Shown here in pieces: positions 1 through 8,656 of a DNA stretch of 55,753 nucleotides. The DNA is taken from assembly GCA_021199255.1 (NCBI GenBank), contig JAJQIK010000043.1, forward strand, positions 65,235 to 120,987. The letters are read 5' to 3'. The notes under the pieces are model-generated. The model did no database searches and was not told the origin of the DNA. It saw only the letters and a list, made by a program, of their open reading frames with translations. Origin of the DNA: Clostridiales bacterium. GTDB taxonomy: Bacteria; Bacillota; Clostridia; Lachnospirales; Lachnospiraceae. The position numbers were made by a program, and so were the translations under genes. Numbering within the stretch: position 1 is the stretch's first letter; each line of letters opens with the position of its first letter.

Positions 1-152
1 GTCTCCTCGTCGGCGCTGCCCTCAGCCTGCTTTGCTTCCTCTTCCACTGCCGCGCCCCCAGCCGCTTCCTTTTCCTCCACGACGCTTTCTTCTGTTATAT
101 TCTCCTGCGCCATCTTTTCATCCTGCATCTTTTCTTCTGCCACGTCTCTCAT
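1..152 (-). CDS. grpE: GrpE nucleotide exchange factor, N-terminal fragment (cut by window edge)
   Basis: About 50 codons of an open frame run off the left edge. The reading is very acidic and rich in Glu and Ala, as is usual for the poorly conserved N-terminus of GrpE, the ADP-release factor for DnaK. The folded GrpE domain is outside the window, so the call rests mainly on position: it starts 29 bases after hrcA on the same strand, which is the standard hrcA-grpE-dnaK order. The ATG at 152-150 is preceded by AGAAAGGG at very short spacing; in-frame ATGs at 128 and further in are alternatives. Confidence 0.75.
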   Translation of the reverse strand, partial: MRDVAEEKMQDEKMAQENITEESVVEEKEAAGGAAVEEEAKQAEGSADEE

Positions 153-181
153 CCCTTTCTGTCAGACACACTGCTTTATAT

Positions 182-1210
182 CTATTCTTTCTTATATAAA
201 TCATCCAACTGATGCTTTAAGAGCTTCAGATTACTCACAACCTTCTCATAATCCATCCGCTTCGGACCGATAATGCCGATGGTTCCTTTCATGCCCTCGT
301 CCAGCTCGTAGGTAGCCGTCACAATACTACAGTCCTTCATACCGACCACCGGCGTTTCATTGCCGATATAAACCTGTATGCCGGTGTTGTTCTCATCGGA
401 AAGGTTCTCCTGTACCAGCTCGCTTAACACCTGCTTCTCTTCAAAGGTATTGATCAGCTCGCTTGCCCTCTCGTGATCCGCCAGCTCCGGATATTTAAAG
501 AAATTCTTCGTACCGCTTGTGTAAATCTCCAGATCCTCATCAGCCTTGATGGCCTCCGCCACCGCGTCGATCACATTCGCTACGATCTCGCTGTGAATCC
601 CCGCCTGCTGCTTCATGGCCGCGATCATTCCCAGATTGATTTCCTCCAGGGACAGTCCGTTGAGATGGGTGTTTAACAGGATATTCAGCTTAAGCAGCGT
701 CTCGTCGCTTAATTCCTCCGATACCGTCAGCATCGAATTCTTAATAACATTGCCCTCCACAACGATAACCGCCAGAATCTGATTAATATCTACTCTGGAC
801 AGCTGGATAAATTTCAGCTTGTTGTGATGGTACTGCGGCGCTGAGATCATGGCTGCATACTCGGTATTGTTCGCCAGAATCTTCGCCGCCTGCTTCAAGA
901 GATGATCCATCTTATCCTCTTTCTCAAGGAGCATCTCTTTCATTTCTTCTACTTCCCGTTCCTTCTCCTCCATCATCTGATCCACATAAAGGCGGTAACC
1001 CTTATCTGAAGGAATACGTCCCGCGGAAGTATGGGGCTGTAAAATATACCCCTGTTCCTCCAGGTCAGCCATTTCGTTACGAATCGTTGCGGAGCTTAAG
1101 TTCAAGTCGGTATACTTGGAAATGGTGCGGCTTCCCACCGGCTCTCCCGTATCCAGGTAATTGCGAATGATGGCTTGCAATATTTTATATTTTCTTTCAT
1201 CTAACTGCAT
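182..1210 (-). CDS. hrcA: Heat-inducible transcription repressor HrcA
   Basis: This 342-residue protein matches HrcA. It has an N-terminal winged helix (LDERKYKILQAIIRNYL, then GEPVGSRTISK and SSATIRNEMADLEEQGY) followed by the GAF-like dimerisation region. HrcA represses class I heat-shock genes by binding CIRCE and responds to GroEL availability. A longer frame opens at a TTG at 1237, but that codon lies inside CIRCE. The ATG at 1210 has GGGAGAAG seven bases upstream and gives the family N-terminus MQLDERK, so I chose it. It heads an operon with grpE and is expected to be autoregulated. Confidence 0.97.
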   Translation of the reverse strand: MQLDERKYKILQAIIRNYLDTGEPVGSRTISKYTDLNLSSATIRNEMADLEEQGYILQPHTSAGRIPSDKGYRLYVDQMMEEKEREVEEMKEMLLEKEDKMDHLLKQAAKILANNTEYAAMISAPQYHHNKLKFIQLSRVDINQILAVIVVEGNVIKNSMLTVSEELSDETLLKLNILLNTHLNGLSLEEINLGMIAAMKQQAGIHSEIVANVIDAVAEAIKADEDLEIYTSGTKNFFKYPELADHERASELINTFEEKQVLSELVQENLSDENNTGIQVYIGNETPVVGMKDCSIVTATYELDEGMKGTIGIIGPKRMDYEKVVSNLKLLKHQLDDLYKKE

Positions 1211-1226
1211 ACCACTTCTCCCATTA

Positions 1227-1253
1227 TTAGCACTCAACCTTTAAGAGTGCTAA
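1227..1253. promoter_or_regulatory. CIRCE operator
   Basis: A perfect inverted repeat: TTAGCACTC (1227-1235), nine-base spacer, GAGTGCTAA (1245-1253). This is the canonical HrcA-binding CIRCE element. It lies between the hrcA promoter and start codon. Confidence 0.98.
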
Positions 1254-1267
1254 CACCTTCTAGTAGT

Positions 1268-1296
1268 AAATTATCACTTAGGTATTTAGTTGTCAA
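1268..1296 (-). promoter_or_regulatory. hrcA sigma-A promoter
   Basis: On the minus strand TTGACA (1296-1291) is followed by 17 bases and TAATTT (1273-1268). Transcription would start close to the CIRCE element, so HrcA binding would block initiation. Confidence 0.8.
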
Positions 1297-1338
1297 CATA
1301 TCTGGGTAAAAAAATTATGAAAAAACTATGAAAAATCC

Positions 1339-1386
1339 TAAAAAAGAAAAAGCAATCAGTTTAAGCCTGCCGCTCAAACCAACTGC
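1339..1386 (-). terminator. Intrinsic terminator after the DUF6465 gene
   Basis: In minus orientation a 15-bp stem with several G-U pairs (1386 to 1352) is followed by a U-rich tract (CTTTTTCTTTTTT). It lies just downstream of the DUF6465 stop and before the hrcA promoter. Confidence 0.85.
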
Positions 1387-1441
1387 TTTCCTCTGTATGA
1401 CTGTAATCGCCGCGCCTTGCGCACGCCGCGTTTTGTACTGC

Positions 1442-1903
1442 TTAGATGCCGAAGCTGCCTGAGATATCGCCGTTAATTACATAGTATACTGTATGCTCTT
1501 CCGGCTTAACATATAATTCTACGGATTTAAAATCCTTCTCATCCATCTTTAAATCATACTGCCATACATCTTTGGCAATCTTAACCAGATCCTCGGTTGT
1601 ATATGCCTTTCCTGCGAACTGTAAATGTAAGGTTTCCTTTACAGCGGGCTTTCTGCCTGCTCTTGTCTTCTTAGGCTCCTCCGTCTTCTTAGCGGCGGTC
1701 TCTTTCTTAGCGGTTGCTTTCTTAGCAGCCGTCTTTCTCGTCGTTGTCTTCTTAGCTGTTTCCTTCTTAGCAGGCGCTTCCGCCTCTGCTACAGGCGCCG
1801 TCTTCGCTGCAGGTGCTACCGGAGTTGTCTTTACTTCTGCTGTCTTTGTATCTGCCACTTTAGCTACTGGTTTCACAATTGCTGTTTTCTTGGTCTCTGC
1901 CAT
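1442..1903 (-). CDS. DUF6465 family protein with Lys/Ala-rich tail
   Basis: A 153-residue protein in two parts. Residues 1 to about 88 are low-complexity Lys, Ala, Thr and Pro with repeated AAKK/ATAKK motifs, like histone H1 or HU tails. Residues 90-153 form a compact acidic/hydrophobic domain (LHLQFAGKAYTTEDLV... ending in VYYVINGDISGSFGI). I recognise this as the DUF6465 family common in Lachnospiraceae; its function is unknown. The basic tail suggests nucleic acid or nucleoid binding, which is inference. The gene is monocistronic, with its own promoter at 2005-2033 and terminator at 1339-1386. GGAAGGAG precedes the start. Confidence 0.85.
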   Translation of the reverse strand: MAETKKTAIVKPVAKVADTKTAEVKTTPVAPAAKTAPVAEAEAPAKKETAKKTTTRKTAAKKATAKKETAAKKTEEPKKTRAGRKPAVKETLHLQFAGKAYTTEDLVKIAKDVWQYDLKMDEKDFKSVELYVKPEEHTVYYVINGDISGSFGI

Positions 1904-2004
1904 AAGTATTCTCCTTCCACATATTCGGCTTACCGAACAACACTCGTTACTGTTACCACTTTTTCATAATACTCTATTGTCTTACTTATCAGGTTCCTAC
2001 GAGG

Positions 2005-2033
2005 ATTTTAACGCAATCAAAATACACTGTCAA
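2005..2033 (-). promoter_or_regulatory. Sigma-A promoter for the DUF6465 gene
   Basis: TTGACA (2033-2028), 17-base spacer, TAAAAT (2010-2005) on the minus strand, about 100 bases upstream of the start codon. The rest of 1904-2110 holds no gene that I can see. Confidence 0.8.
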
Positions 2034-2110
2034 TCAACAATCTGTAACAAATCATGACTTTTTCTCCCCGGATTTTATACGAAATGACATAAAATCGAAG
2101 CTTTTCCACT

Positions 2111-2935
2111 CTATGACAGCGAGAAATACGCCAATACCGCCACGCCCAGCAGGATACGGTACCAGCCGAAGACCTTAAAATCATGCTTCTTAATATAACT
2201 CATCAAGAAGCGGATCACGAGCACGGACACCAGGAAAGCAACCGCCATACCCACAAGCAGAATGGTTAATTCCGCCCCCGTAAAGTGAAAACCAAATTTG
2301 ACGATTTTCAAAAGGCTGGCGCCCAGCATCACCGGAATGGCAAGGAAAAAGGTAAATTCCGCCGCCACGGTTCTGGATACCCCGATCAAAAGCGCCCCCA
2401 CGATGGTCGCGCCGGAACGGGATGTGCCGGGAAAAATTGCGGCGATTAACTGAAAGACGCCGATCAAAAGCGCCGTCTGATAAGTAATCTGGTCAAGCGC
2501 CGTGATACGGGCGGAAAGCTTCTTATTTCTGTTTTCAATGACAATAAACGCAGCGCCAAAGACAATCAACGCAACCGCCACGCACCACGGATTATAGAAC
2601 AGCGCGTCGAACACGTCGTCAAAAGCCAGGCCAATCACCGCCGCCGGAATACAGGCTGTCAGAATCTTAAACCACAAAACGAAAATATCCTTCTGCACCA
2701 CCGGTTTTTCCCGAAAATGAAAGGGGAATATTTTATCCCAAAACAAAATCACTACCGCCAGAATCGCCCCAAGCTGAATCACCACCAGGAACATCTCCCA
2801 AAATTCCTCCGATACGTTCAGGGTGACAAACTCATTCAACAGGATCATATGCCCCGTGCTGCTGACAGGCAGCCATTCCGTAATACCCTCTACGATACCG
2901 AAGAGCACCGCCTTTAAAATTTCTATGATATCCAT
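2111..2935 (-). CDS. uppP: Undecaprenyl-diphosphatase (BacA/UppP)
   Basis: This 274-residue polytopic membrane protein carries both UppP signatures: EGITEWLPVSSTGH near the N-terminus and PGTSRSGATI around residue 170. It dephosphorylates undecaprenyl diphosphate to recycle the lipid carrier for peptidoglycan and other envelope polymers, and its loss usually raises bacitracin sensitivity. The frame opens four codons earlier, but GGAGG lies five bases before the ATG at 2935, giving MDIIEILKAVLFG. A shortened copy of the multi-hairpin leader repeat sits directly upstream (2941-3008). Confidence 0.97.
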   Translation of the reverse strand: MDIIEILKAVLFGIVEGITEWLPVSSTGHMILLNEFVTLNVSEEFWEMFLVVIQLGAILAVVILFWDKIFPFHFREKPVVQKDIFVLWFKILTACIPAAVIGLAFDDVFDALFYNPWCVAVALIVFGAAFIVIENRNKKLSARITALDQITYQTALLIGVFQLIAAIFPGTSRSGATIVGALLIGVSRTVAAEFTFFLAIPVMLGASLLKIVKFGFHFTGAELTILLVGMAVAFLVSVLVIRFLMSYIKKHDFKVFGWYRILLGVAVLAYFSLS

Positions 2936-2940
2936 ACTTT

Positions 2941-3008
2941 CCTCCATTCCGAAGCGATTTCTATTCTGCCGCCGCAGGCTATTTGCTTTCGCTCAGAAAC
3001 AAACAGCC
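2941..3008 (-). repeat. Leader repeat, shortened copy (before uppP)
   Basis: In minus orientation this shares blocks with the copy at 49456-49618: a GGCTGTTTG...CAAATAGCC hairpin, then GCGGCGGCAGAA, GAAATCGCTTCG and AATGGAGG. Relative to that copy one arm base is A to G, which keeps a G-U pair. The central part is deleted. The end leads into the Shine-Dalgarno of uppP. Confidence 0.65.
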
Positions 3009-3039
3009 CGGGGCAAATCATATTTTCCCAGGGACGCCC

Positions 3040-3897
3040 CTAATATGCTTCGTGCAGATATTCCATCAGCTCTATATAGCTGCTTTGGGCGTCCCGGTAT
3101 CCCTCTTCATAAAGCGCCGTCAGCTTAGCCTTGTCTTTTTCTATTCTCCCCACGTCGCTTTTCTTCTTCGGACGAATTACAAATACTTTGCCCTGCGCCC
3201 GCAGCTCTTCGATATATTGTACTGTATTGTTATAGGCAATATGCCTTTCTTTCATCTGTTGGTATATCCTGGGGAAACGCAGATATCTGGCCTTGATAAG
3301 CGCCAGCTCCCTGCCGGCGGGCTTTCTGACATATCCCTCCTCCTTCGTCATCACAATGACATTTTTCTTATTGCCGTCCTTCATGGAACGCCTGATGGGA
3401 ATGGAATCCGCAACCCCACCGTCCAGATAAAGCTCCTCTCCTATCTTCACGCTTCTGGAAACCAGCGGCATGGAGCTGGAAGCCCGCACGGCAATCACAT
3501 CTCTGTGCATATCTGTTAAGGGCAGGTACTCCGCTTCTCCCGTCCTGACATTAGTAGCCACCGCATAGGCTTTGCCTTCATAACGCTCAAAGGCTTCATG
3601 GTCATAGGGATTCAGGTAATCGGGAATCAATCCGTAACACATATCGACTCCGAATAAATCCCCGGTTCTCAACAGACTTTCCACGCTGCAATACGACTTC
3701 TGATCCAGATAATCCACATTCACATGGTAAGCCCTTCCCTTCTGCCTGGACAAATAACTGCACAGGCAGCAGGCTCCCGCGGACACTCCGTAACAGCTTG
3801 AGAACTCGATTTCCTGTTCCAGAAAGAAATCCAATACGCCGGCGGTATAAAGCCCTTTCATGCCGCCGCCCTCTAAAATAAGTCCGGCTTGATACAT
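3040..3897 (-). CDS. Patatin-like phospholipase family protein
   Basis: A 285-residue soluble protein with the patatin catalytic layout: glycine-rich oxyanion motif EGGGMKG at residues 9-15, nucleophile elbow GVSAG (Ser near residue 40), and the DGG motif near residue 160 that supplies the catalytic Asp. The C-terminal half resembles the YjjU/RssA-type bacterial lipases found singly in many Firmicutes. The probable activity is hydrolysis of an acyl ester, perhaps of phospholipid; the natural substrate is unknown. No signal peptide is visible, so it is probably cytoplasmic. GAAGGAAGAAAAAG precedes the ATG. It follows the aminotransferase gene closely (27 bases) and may be co-transcribed. Confidence 0.9.
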   Translation of the reverse strand: MYQAGLILEGGGMKGLYTAGVLDFFLEQEIEFSSCYGVSAGACCLCSYLSRQKGRAYHVNVDYLDQKSYCSVESLLRTGDLFGVDMCYGLIPDYLNPYDHEAFERYEGKAYAVATNVRTGEAEYLPLTDMHRDVIAVRASSSMPLVSRSVKIGEELYLDGGVADSIPIRRSMKDGNKKNVIVMTKEEGYVRKPAGRELALIKARYLRFPRIYQQMKERHIAYNNTVQYIEELRAQGKVFVIRPKKKSDVGRIEKDKAKLTALYEEGYRDAQSSYIELMEYLHEAY

Positions 3898-3924
3898 CTT
3901 TTTCTTCCTTCTTTCATAATATTT

Positions 3925-5109
3925 CTAATATTCCTCTTTTACAAATTTGCGGAACGCCTCCAGAGAACGCTCTACCTTCCCGGTATCAATACAATATGCG
4001 ATACGGAAATAACCCTTTACCCCAAAGCTGTCGCTGGGCACCAGAATCAAATCATACTTCTTAGCCTTCTCGCTGAAAGCAACCGCGTCCTCCTCCATTG
4101 CCTTCGGGAACATATAGAAGGTTCCTCCCGGCTTGATACACTCGAAACCAAGCTTCGTCAGCTCCTGATACAAAATATTCATATTGGTCTCATAAACGGA
4201 CAGATCCGCAGTCAGGTCGAGCACTTCGGCTACCGCAAGCTGTATGATGGAGGGCGGGCAGTTATGCCCCGTTCCCCTGGAAATCTGACCGCACATGGCG
4301 CTGATCAGCTCCCCATCGGTACACTCCGGATGAACGGCGATATAACCGATACGCTCGCCCGGCAGGGACAGGGATTTGGAAAAGGAATAGCAGGATAAGG
4401 TGTTGCGATAATAGCGGGACGGATAAGGAGCGTCCACTCCCGCGAACACGATTTCCCTGTAAGGTTCATCGGAAATCAGGAAAATGTCATGTCCATACTG
4501 CTCGGATTTCCTGGTCATAATCCCTGCCAGTTCCTGAATCGTCTCCGCAGAATACACCATGCCGGACGGATTATTCGGCGTATTAATCAATACCGCCGCT
4601 ACCTTTTCGGTCAGCATTTCCTCAAACGCCTCGAAGTTGATCTGGAAGGTCTCGGTATTGGCGGGAACCACCTTGAGCACCGCGCCGGTCAGGTTAATAT
4701 AAGGATTATATTCCGGGAAATAAGGGGCAAAGGTAATGATTTCATCCCCCGGCTCGGTCACGCATCTCACCGCATGGGCGATAGCGCCCGCAGCGCCTGT
4801 GGTCATAAAAATATGATTGCCGGTATAATGCATACCGAAACGCTGATTCAGGAACGCCGCCACCTTATCTCTCACAGACGGAATTCCCAGACTCTGGCTG
4901 TAACCGTGCAGCTCCATGGGATTTCTTTCCTGCAGCATCTGAATCATGGTATCCGTAAACTGCTGGGGCGCCGGTACCGACGGATTGCCCAGACTGTAAT
5001 CGAACACATTCTCATAGCCGATTTCCGCTCCCCTTGCCGTAGCAAATTCGGACAACTGACGGATTACGGATTTCCCCTGTAACATTTCTTTATACTTTTG
5101 TACTATCAT
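3925..5109 (-). CDS. Pyridoxal phosphate-dependent aminotransferase (class I/II)
   Basis: A 394-residue fold-type I aminotransferase. Visible motifs are the NTPNNPSG loop, SDEPY with the PLP-contacting Asp, and SFSKSLSLPGERIGY with the Schiff-base Lys. The family transaminates aspartate, aromatic or related amino acids; I cannot assign the substrate. The open frame extends 25 codons further upstream (MAEEKPPSRISRRRF...), but that extension is the translation of the leader repeat at 5112-5201, and the same peptide appears before the unrelated gene at 48530. The ATG at 5109 has GGAG six bases upstream and gives MIVQKYKEMLQGKSV, so I use it. Confidence 0.93.
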   Translation of the reverse strand: MIVQKYKEMLQGKSVIRQLSEFATARGAEIGYENVFDYSLGNPSVPAPQQFTDTMIQMLQERNPMELHGYSQSLGIPSVRDKVAAFLNQRFGMHYTGNHIFMTTGAAGAIAHAVRCVTEPGDEIITFAPYFPEYNPYINLTGAVLKVVPANTETFQINFEAFEEMLTEKVAAVLINTPNNPSGMVYSAETIQELAGIMTRKSEQYGHDIFLISDEPYREIVFAGVDAPYPSRYYRNTLSCYSFSKSLSLPGERIGYIAVHPECTDGELISAMCGQISRGTGHNCPPSIIQLAVAEVLDLTADLSVYETNMNILYQELTKLGFECIKPGGTFYMFPKAMEEDAVAFSEKAKKYDLILVPSDSFGVKGYFRIAYCIDTGKVERSLEAFRKFVKEEY

Positions 5110-5111
5110 GA

Positions 5112-5201
5112 TAATCTCCATTTCTGAGCAACTTGTTGCGAAGCGGCGGCGAGAAATCCGCGAAGGCGGTTTCTCTTCTGCCATCAGGGCTATTTGCTTT
5201 C
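5112..5201 (-). repeat. Leader repeat, copy before the aminotransferase gene
   Basis: This is 89/90 identical to 49456-49545. In minus orientation it contains the hairpin GAGAAA-CCGC-cttc-GCGG-a-TTTCTC, a GCAAC-aa-GTTGC hairpin, and ends in GAAATGGAGATTA, which supplies the Shine-Dalgarno for the gene that follows. The left arm of the outer hairpin found in the 49-kb copy is missing here, where the element abuts the end of the alpha-galactosidase gene. Confidence 0.9.
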
Positions 5202-5221
5202 TGTCGTGCTTTTTGTATTCT

Positions 5222-7435
5222 CTAGGATAAAGCCTTCAGATGCATCAGCCTGCCCTGAAAGTCTCCCCACAACGGCGGAATATTCAGCCCCGCGTAGTGC
5301 AGAGTATCCCCTCTGTATTCTGTCTGCCGGATTTCCGGCCAGTCCTGAATATTCGCAATCACATAGGTCTTATCGGGCGCCAGTCCCGGAATCCTGATAC
5401 GCCTGCTGTGATAATTGGGTCTGTTCAACACCTGAATATAGGTGATAAGCGCTTCGCTCTTATCCTTCGCCACCACCTCATAACAGTCGTAGAAATGATT
5501 ATCGGCATAATGCGCAATACGATAATAATCTCCCTGACACACCAGATCATGATACTGATGATACATGGCTACCTGATCCGGTATCCTGGCGCGATCCGCC
5601 TCCGGTATCTTCGTCACATCCAGTTCATAGCCAAAGGTTCCCGCCAGCGCCACATATCCCCTGGTTTCAAAGGGCGTGGTTCTGCCCACCGTGTGATTGG
5701 GGCAGTCCGACACATGGGCTCCCATAGAGGACAGCGGATAAATCATGGCAGTGCCCGCCTGAATCGAAAGCCGCTCCACTGCGTCCGTATCATCGGAACA
5801 CCAGATCTGAGGGCTGTAATAAAGCATCCCCGGATCAAATCTGGCGCCGCCGCCGGAGCAGTTCTCCAGCAACAGTCCGGGGAACTCCCTGGTCAGTCTG
5901 TCCTGCATTTCATATAACGCCAATACCTGCCTGTGCAGCAGCTCTCCCTGTCTGTCCGCGGGAAGGCCATAGCTGCCGATATCGCTTAACTGCCGGTTCA
6001 TATCCCATTTCACATATTCAATGTTGGCGCTGTGCAGAACCGCCGCCACCATATCATATACATAATCCCTGACTTCCTTTCTGGTAAGATCCAGAACATA
6101 CTGATTTCTGGCCAGACTTCCGGTTCTGCCCGGAATCGCAATCGCCCAGTCCGGATGCTCTCTGTATAAACGGGAATCCGGTGAAATCATTTCCGGCTCA
6201 AACCAGATACCGAACTTCATTCCCAGCTTATTGACCTCATCCACCAGATATTTCAACCCGCCCCTGAGCTTGGATTCGTTGACCTGCCAATCGCCCAGAC
6301 TTGTATTGTCGTCATTCCTCTCGCCAAACCAGCCGTCGTCCATAACCAACATCTCTATGCCAAGCCTGGAAGCCTGCCTTGCGATATCGAGCAGCTTCTC
6401 CGTATTGAAATCAAAATAAGTGGCTTCCCAATTATTGATCAGAATCGGTCTTTTCTTATCTTTATATTCTCCCCGGATCAGATGATTCCGGTATAAGTCG
6501 TGAAGATTTCTGGTCATACCGCCAATTCCCTCCGAAGAGTAAACGCAGATGACCTCCGGTGCCTGAAAGCTTTCCCCCGGCTCCAGCTTCCAGCAGAAAT
6601 TCTCCGGATGAATCCCCATCACCGCACGGATCGTTCCAAACTGACCGGCTTCGATCTGCGCCAGAAAATTCCCGGAATACACAAAATGCATTCCATAAAT
6701 ATCCCCAGCTTCTTCTGTGGTATGCTTCTGCTTCCATGCCATAAAAGGATGCTCCTGATGGCTGGACTCGCCGCGCACGGAGGAGACGCTCTGCTTGCCC
6801 AGCGCGACAGGCCGTGTCTGAATCATACGCTCTCTCGCCCAGGAGCCGTGAAGCGTAATCATTTCATACTCATCATTATCCATATCAATACAGGCGGATA
6901 ATACTTTCGTCAGATAAACCGGCTCCCCGCTCTGATTCACCACCCTGACGCTTCTGGCTATGGCGTCGTTGTCCGCAAAAATACTATAAGACAAAAGAAC
7001 CTGCAGCCCTAAAATCTTATCCTCGCAGACCAGCTCTAACGTCTTACACTCCGTCCGGTCTCCAAAGGTGGCGGGCAGCCCCTCCAGGGCGGGTTTGCCA
7101 TCATAAATATGATGTGCGACATAGGACAGGGACACCCCTGTATGCCCTCCCGCGGTTCTTACGCTCAAAGTGCTTTCCCTGTAATCCCCCAGATTATTGC
7201 CCGTATATTCCATTGGGAACGAATCCAGAAAGGAAGTTCTGTCCCTGTTATTTTCAGAAGGCACAAAGGGCGGTTCCCCGGTACGCATCAAATATCCCAG
7301 ATTATCATCGCTTAGTTTTCTTCCATAATAAATATGCCCGACGAAATTTTCCTCGTCCACAATGCCGATACAATAGCTGGTTCTCTCCGTGTCTAATTTA
7401 AATACACGATTCTTTTCGTGATAAGTAATATTCAT
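5222..7435 (-). CDS. Alpha-galactosidase, glycoside hydrolase family 36
   Basis: A 737-residue GH36 enzyme, close to the usual length. It has the N-terminal beta-supersandwich, the central TIM barrel (MDDGWFG, FEPEMISPDS), the nucleophile Asp in YVKWDMNR and the acid/base Asp in CSDDTDAVER, then a C-terminal beta domain. It would release terminal alpha-1,6-galactose from raffinose-family sugars, melibiose or galactomannan. There is no signal peptide, so it acts in the cytoplasm on imported sugars. The frame can be opened to a GTG at 7501, but the ATG at 7435 with AAGGTGG upstream fits the family start (MNITYHEKNRVFKL). No sugar transporter is adjacent. Confidence 0.95.
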   Translation of the reverse strand: MNITYHEKNRVFKLDTERTSYCIGIVDEENFVGHIYYGRKLSDDNLGYLMRTGEPPFVPSENNRDRTSFLDSFPMEYTGNNLGDYRESTLSVRTAGGHTGVSLSYVAHHIYDGKPALEGLPATFGDRTECKTLELVCEDKILGLQVLLSYSIFADNDAIARSVRVVNQSGEPVYLTKVLSACIDMDNDEYEMITLHGSWARERMIQTRPVALGKQSVSSVRGESSHQEHPFMAWKQKHTTEEAGDIYGMHFVYSGNFLAQIEAGQFGTIRAVMGIHPENFCWKLEPGESFQAPEVICVYSSEGIGGMTRNLHDLYRNHLIRGEYKDKKRPILINNWEATYFDFNTEKLLDIARQASRLGIEMLVMDDGWFGERNDDNTSLGDWQVNESKLRGGLKYLVDEVNKLGMKFGIWFEPEMISPDSRLYREHPDWAIAIPGRTGSLARNQYVLDLTRKEVRDYVYDMVAAVLHSANIEYVKWDMNRQLSDIGSYGLPADRQGELLHRQVLALYEMQDRLTREFPGLLLENCSGGGARFDPGMLYYSPQIWCSDDTDAVERLSIQAGTAMIYPLSSMGAHVSDCPNHTVGRTTPFETRGYVALAGTFGYELDVTKIPEADRARIPDQVAMYHQYHDLVCQGDYYRIAHYADNHFYDCYEVVAKDKSEALITYIQVLNRPNYHSRRIRIPGLAPDKTYVIANIQDWPEIRQTEYRGDTLHYAGLNIPPLWGDFQGRLMHLKALS

Positions 7436-7694
7436 CCGCTTATATCCCACCTTCCTTTTCCGGCTGTCTTGCGCCAACTCTAAGTATATAATATTTCGCA
7501 CCCTTCCGTCTATAATTGTCAGGTTTTTTCTTGAGTTTTTATTGGGGAAGAAATAAGCATTTTTTAATTACATTTGGGAAAAATCATGTTACAATAAAAA
7601 AGCTGTTGCGGCAGGCACGGCTAAAACAGGCCGTAACAGACCATGCAGAATCTATAAGGGACAGAATAAAGAAAATAGAAGAAGGAAAGAAGCT

Positions 7695-8639
7695 ATGAGT
7701 ATTGAAATCGTATTGCAGCAAATGATTATTATCTTTATCTTAATCGGAATCGGAATATTCCTTTTTCAAAAGAAAATGCTGTCCGAAATGACCTCCAGGC
7801 AGATTTCCGGCCTGATTGTCAATGTCACGAATCCCGCGCTGTTAATCTGCTCGGCCTTTGATGAGGGGCCCAGAGTATCCGCCGGGGAGCTTGCTCTCGC
7901 CCTTGGCATCTATGCCCTGATCTATGCTGTTTTAATGGGAGCCAGTTTCCTGATTCCCTATCTTCTCCGCGTCCCAAATCAATATCATTATGCCTACAGA
8001 ATGTTGACTGTTTTTGGCAATGTGGGCTTTATCGGTATTCCGCTGGCCTCCGCAGTGCTGGGCTCGGAATCCCTGATTTTTGTATCGATCTTTAATCTGC
8101 TTTTTAATATCCTGATCTATACCTTCGGCGTCTCCACGTTACAGAAAGCCGCCGCAAAGCAAGCCGGCGCTGACTCAGGCGCGATTTCCTCCGGCCGCTG
8201 GCAGAAGCTTATCAACGCGGGCACCATCTCCGCGGCGGTTACCGTCCTGTTCTACCTGGGTGATTTCAACGTGCCCGTGATCATTACCTCCACGCTGTCC
8301 TATGCCGGCAGGGCTACCACGCTGCTATCCATGCTGGTGCTGGGCGTATCGGTAGCGCAAATGGCTCCCAAAGAGATTTTTTCCCATCCGAGATTATATG
8401 GTTTTACGCTGCTGCGCCAAATCCTGATTCCCATCGGCTGTATTCTTCTGGCGCGCCCCTTCGTACACAATACGCTGATTCTCAACACCATGGCTCTGAT
8501 GCTGGCGGTTCCCGCCGCTAATATGCCGCTGATGCTGTCCAAACAGTTAAATGTAGAAACCGACACGATTTCCCAGGGAATTATCCTGACTACAATTTTA
8601 AGCCTGATAACCATTCCTGTCGTGAGTTTGTTTTTATAG
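7695..8639 (+). CDS. AEC family transporter
   Basis: A 314-residue integral membrane protein with about ten hydrophobic segments and the AEC (auxin efflux carrier) pattern: a short five-helix repeat, NVTNPALLICSAF in the first half and FGNVGFIGIPLASAVLG in the middle. Bacterial members export or exchange small organic acids such as malate; the substrate here is unknown. GAAGGAAAGAAG precedes the ATG. It points towards pyk and ends 17 bases before the pyk stop (convergent). A TACAAT box near 7600 could be its -10. Confidence 0.9.
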   Translation: MSIEIVLQQMIIIFILIGIGIFLFQKKMLSEMTSRQISGLIVNVTNPALLICSAFDEGPRVSAGELALALGIYALIYAVLMGASFLIPYLLRVPNQYHYAYRMLTVFGNVGFIGIPLASAVLGSESLIFVSIFNLLFNILIYTFGVSTLQKAAAKQAGADSGAISSGRWQKLINAGTISAAVTVLFYLGDFNVPVIITSTLSYAGRATTLLSMLVLGVSVAQMAPKEIFSHPRLYGFTLLRQILIPIGCILLARPFVHNTLILNTMALMLAVPAANMPLMLSKQLNVETDTISQGIILTTILSLITIPVVSLFL

Positions 8640-8656
8640 CCAGAAACAGATAAAAA

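Noticed and set aside
1211-1237. TTG start giving a longer HrcA
   Set aside because: The codon lies inside the CIRCE operator; the ATG at 1210 has the ribosome site.
1572-2057. 161-codon hydrophobic plus-strand ORF opposite the DUF6465 gene
   Set aside because: Its hydrophobicity is the complement of Lys/Ala codons in the real gene; no ribosome site.
5110-5184. 25-residue N-terminal extension on the aminotransferase (and the same on the ketopantoate reductase)
   Set aside because: It is the translated leader repeat; the downstream ATG has a better ribosome site and matches family starts.
7516-7698. 60-codon plus-strand ORF before the AEC gene
   Set aside because: No family resemblance; it overlaps the probable promoter and ribosome site of the AEC gene.
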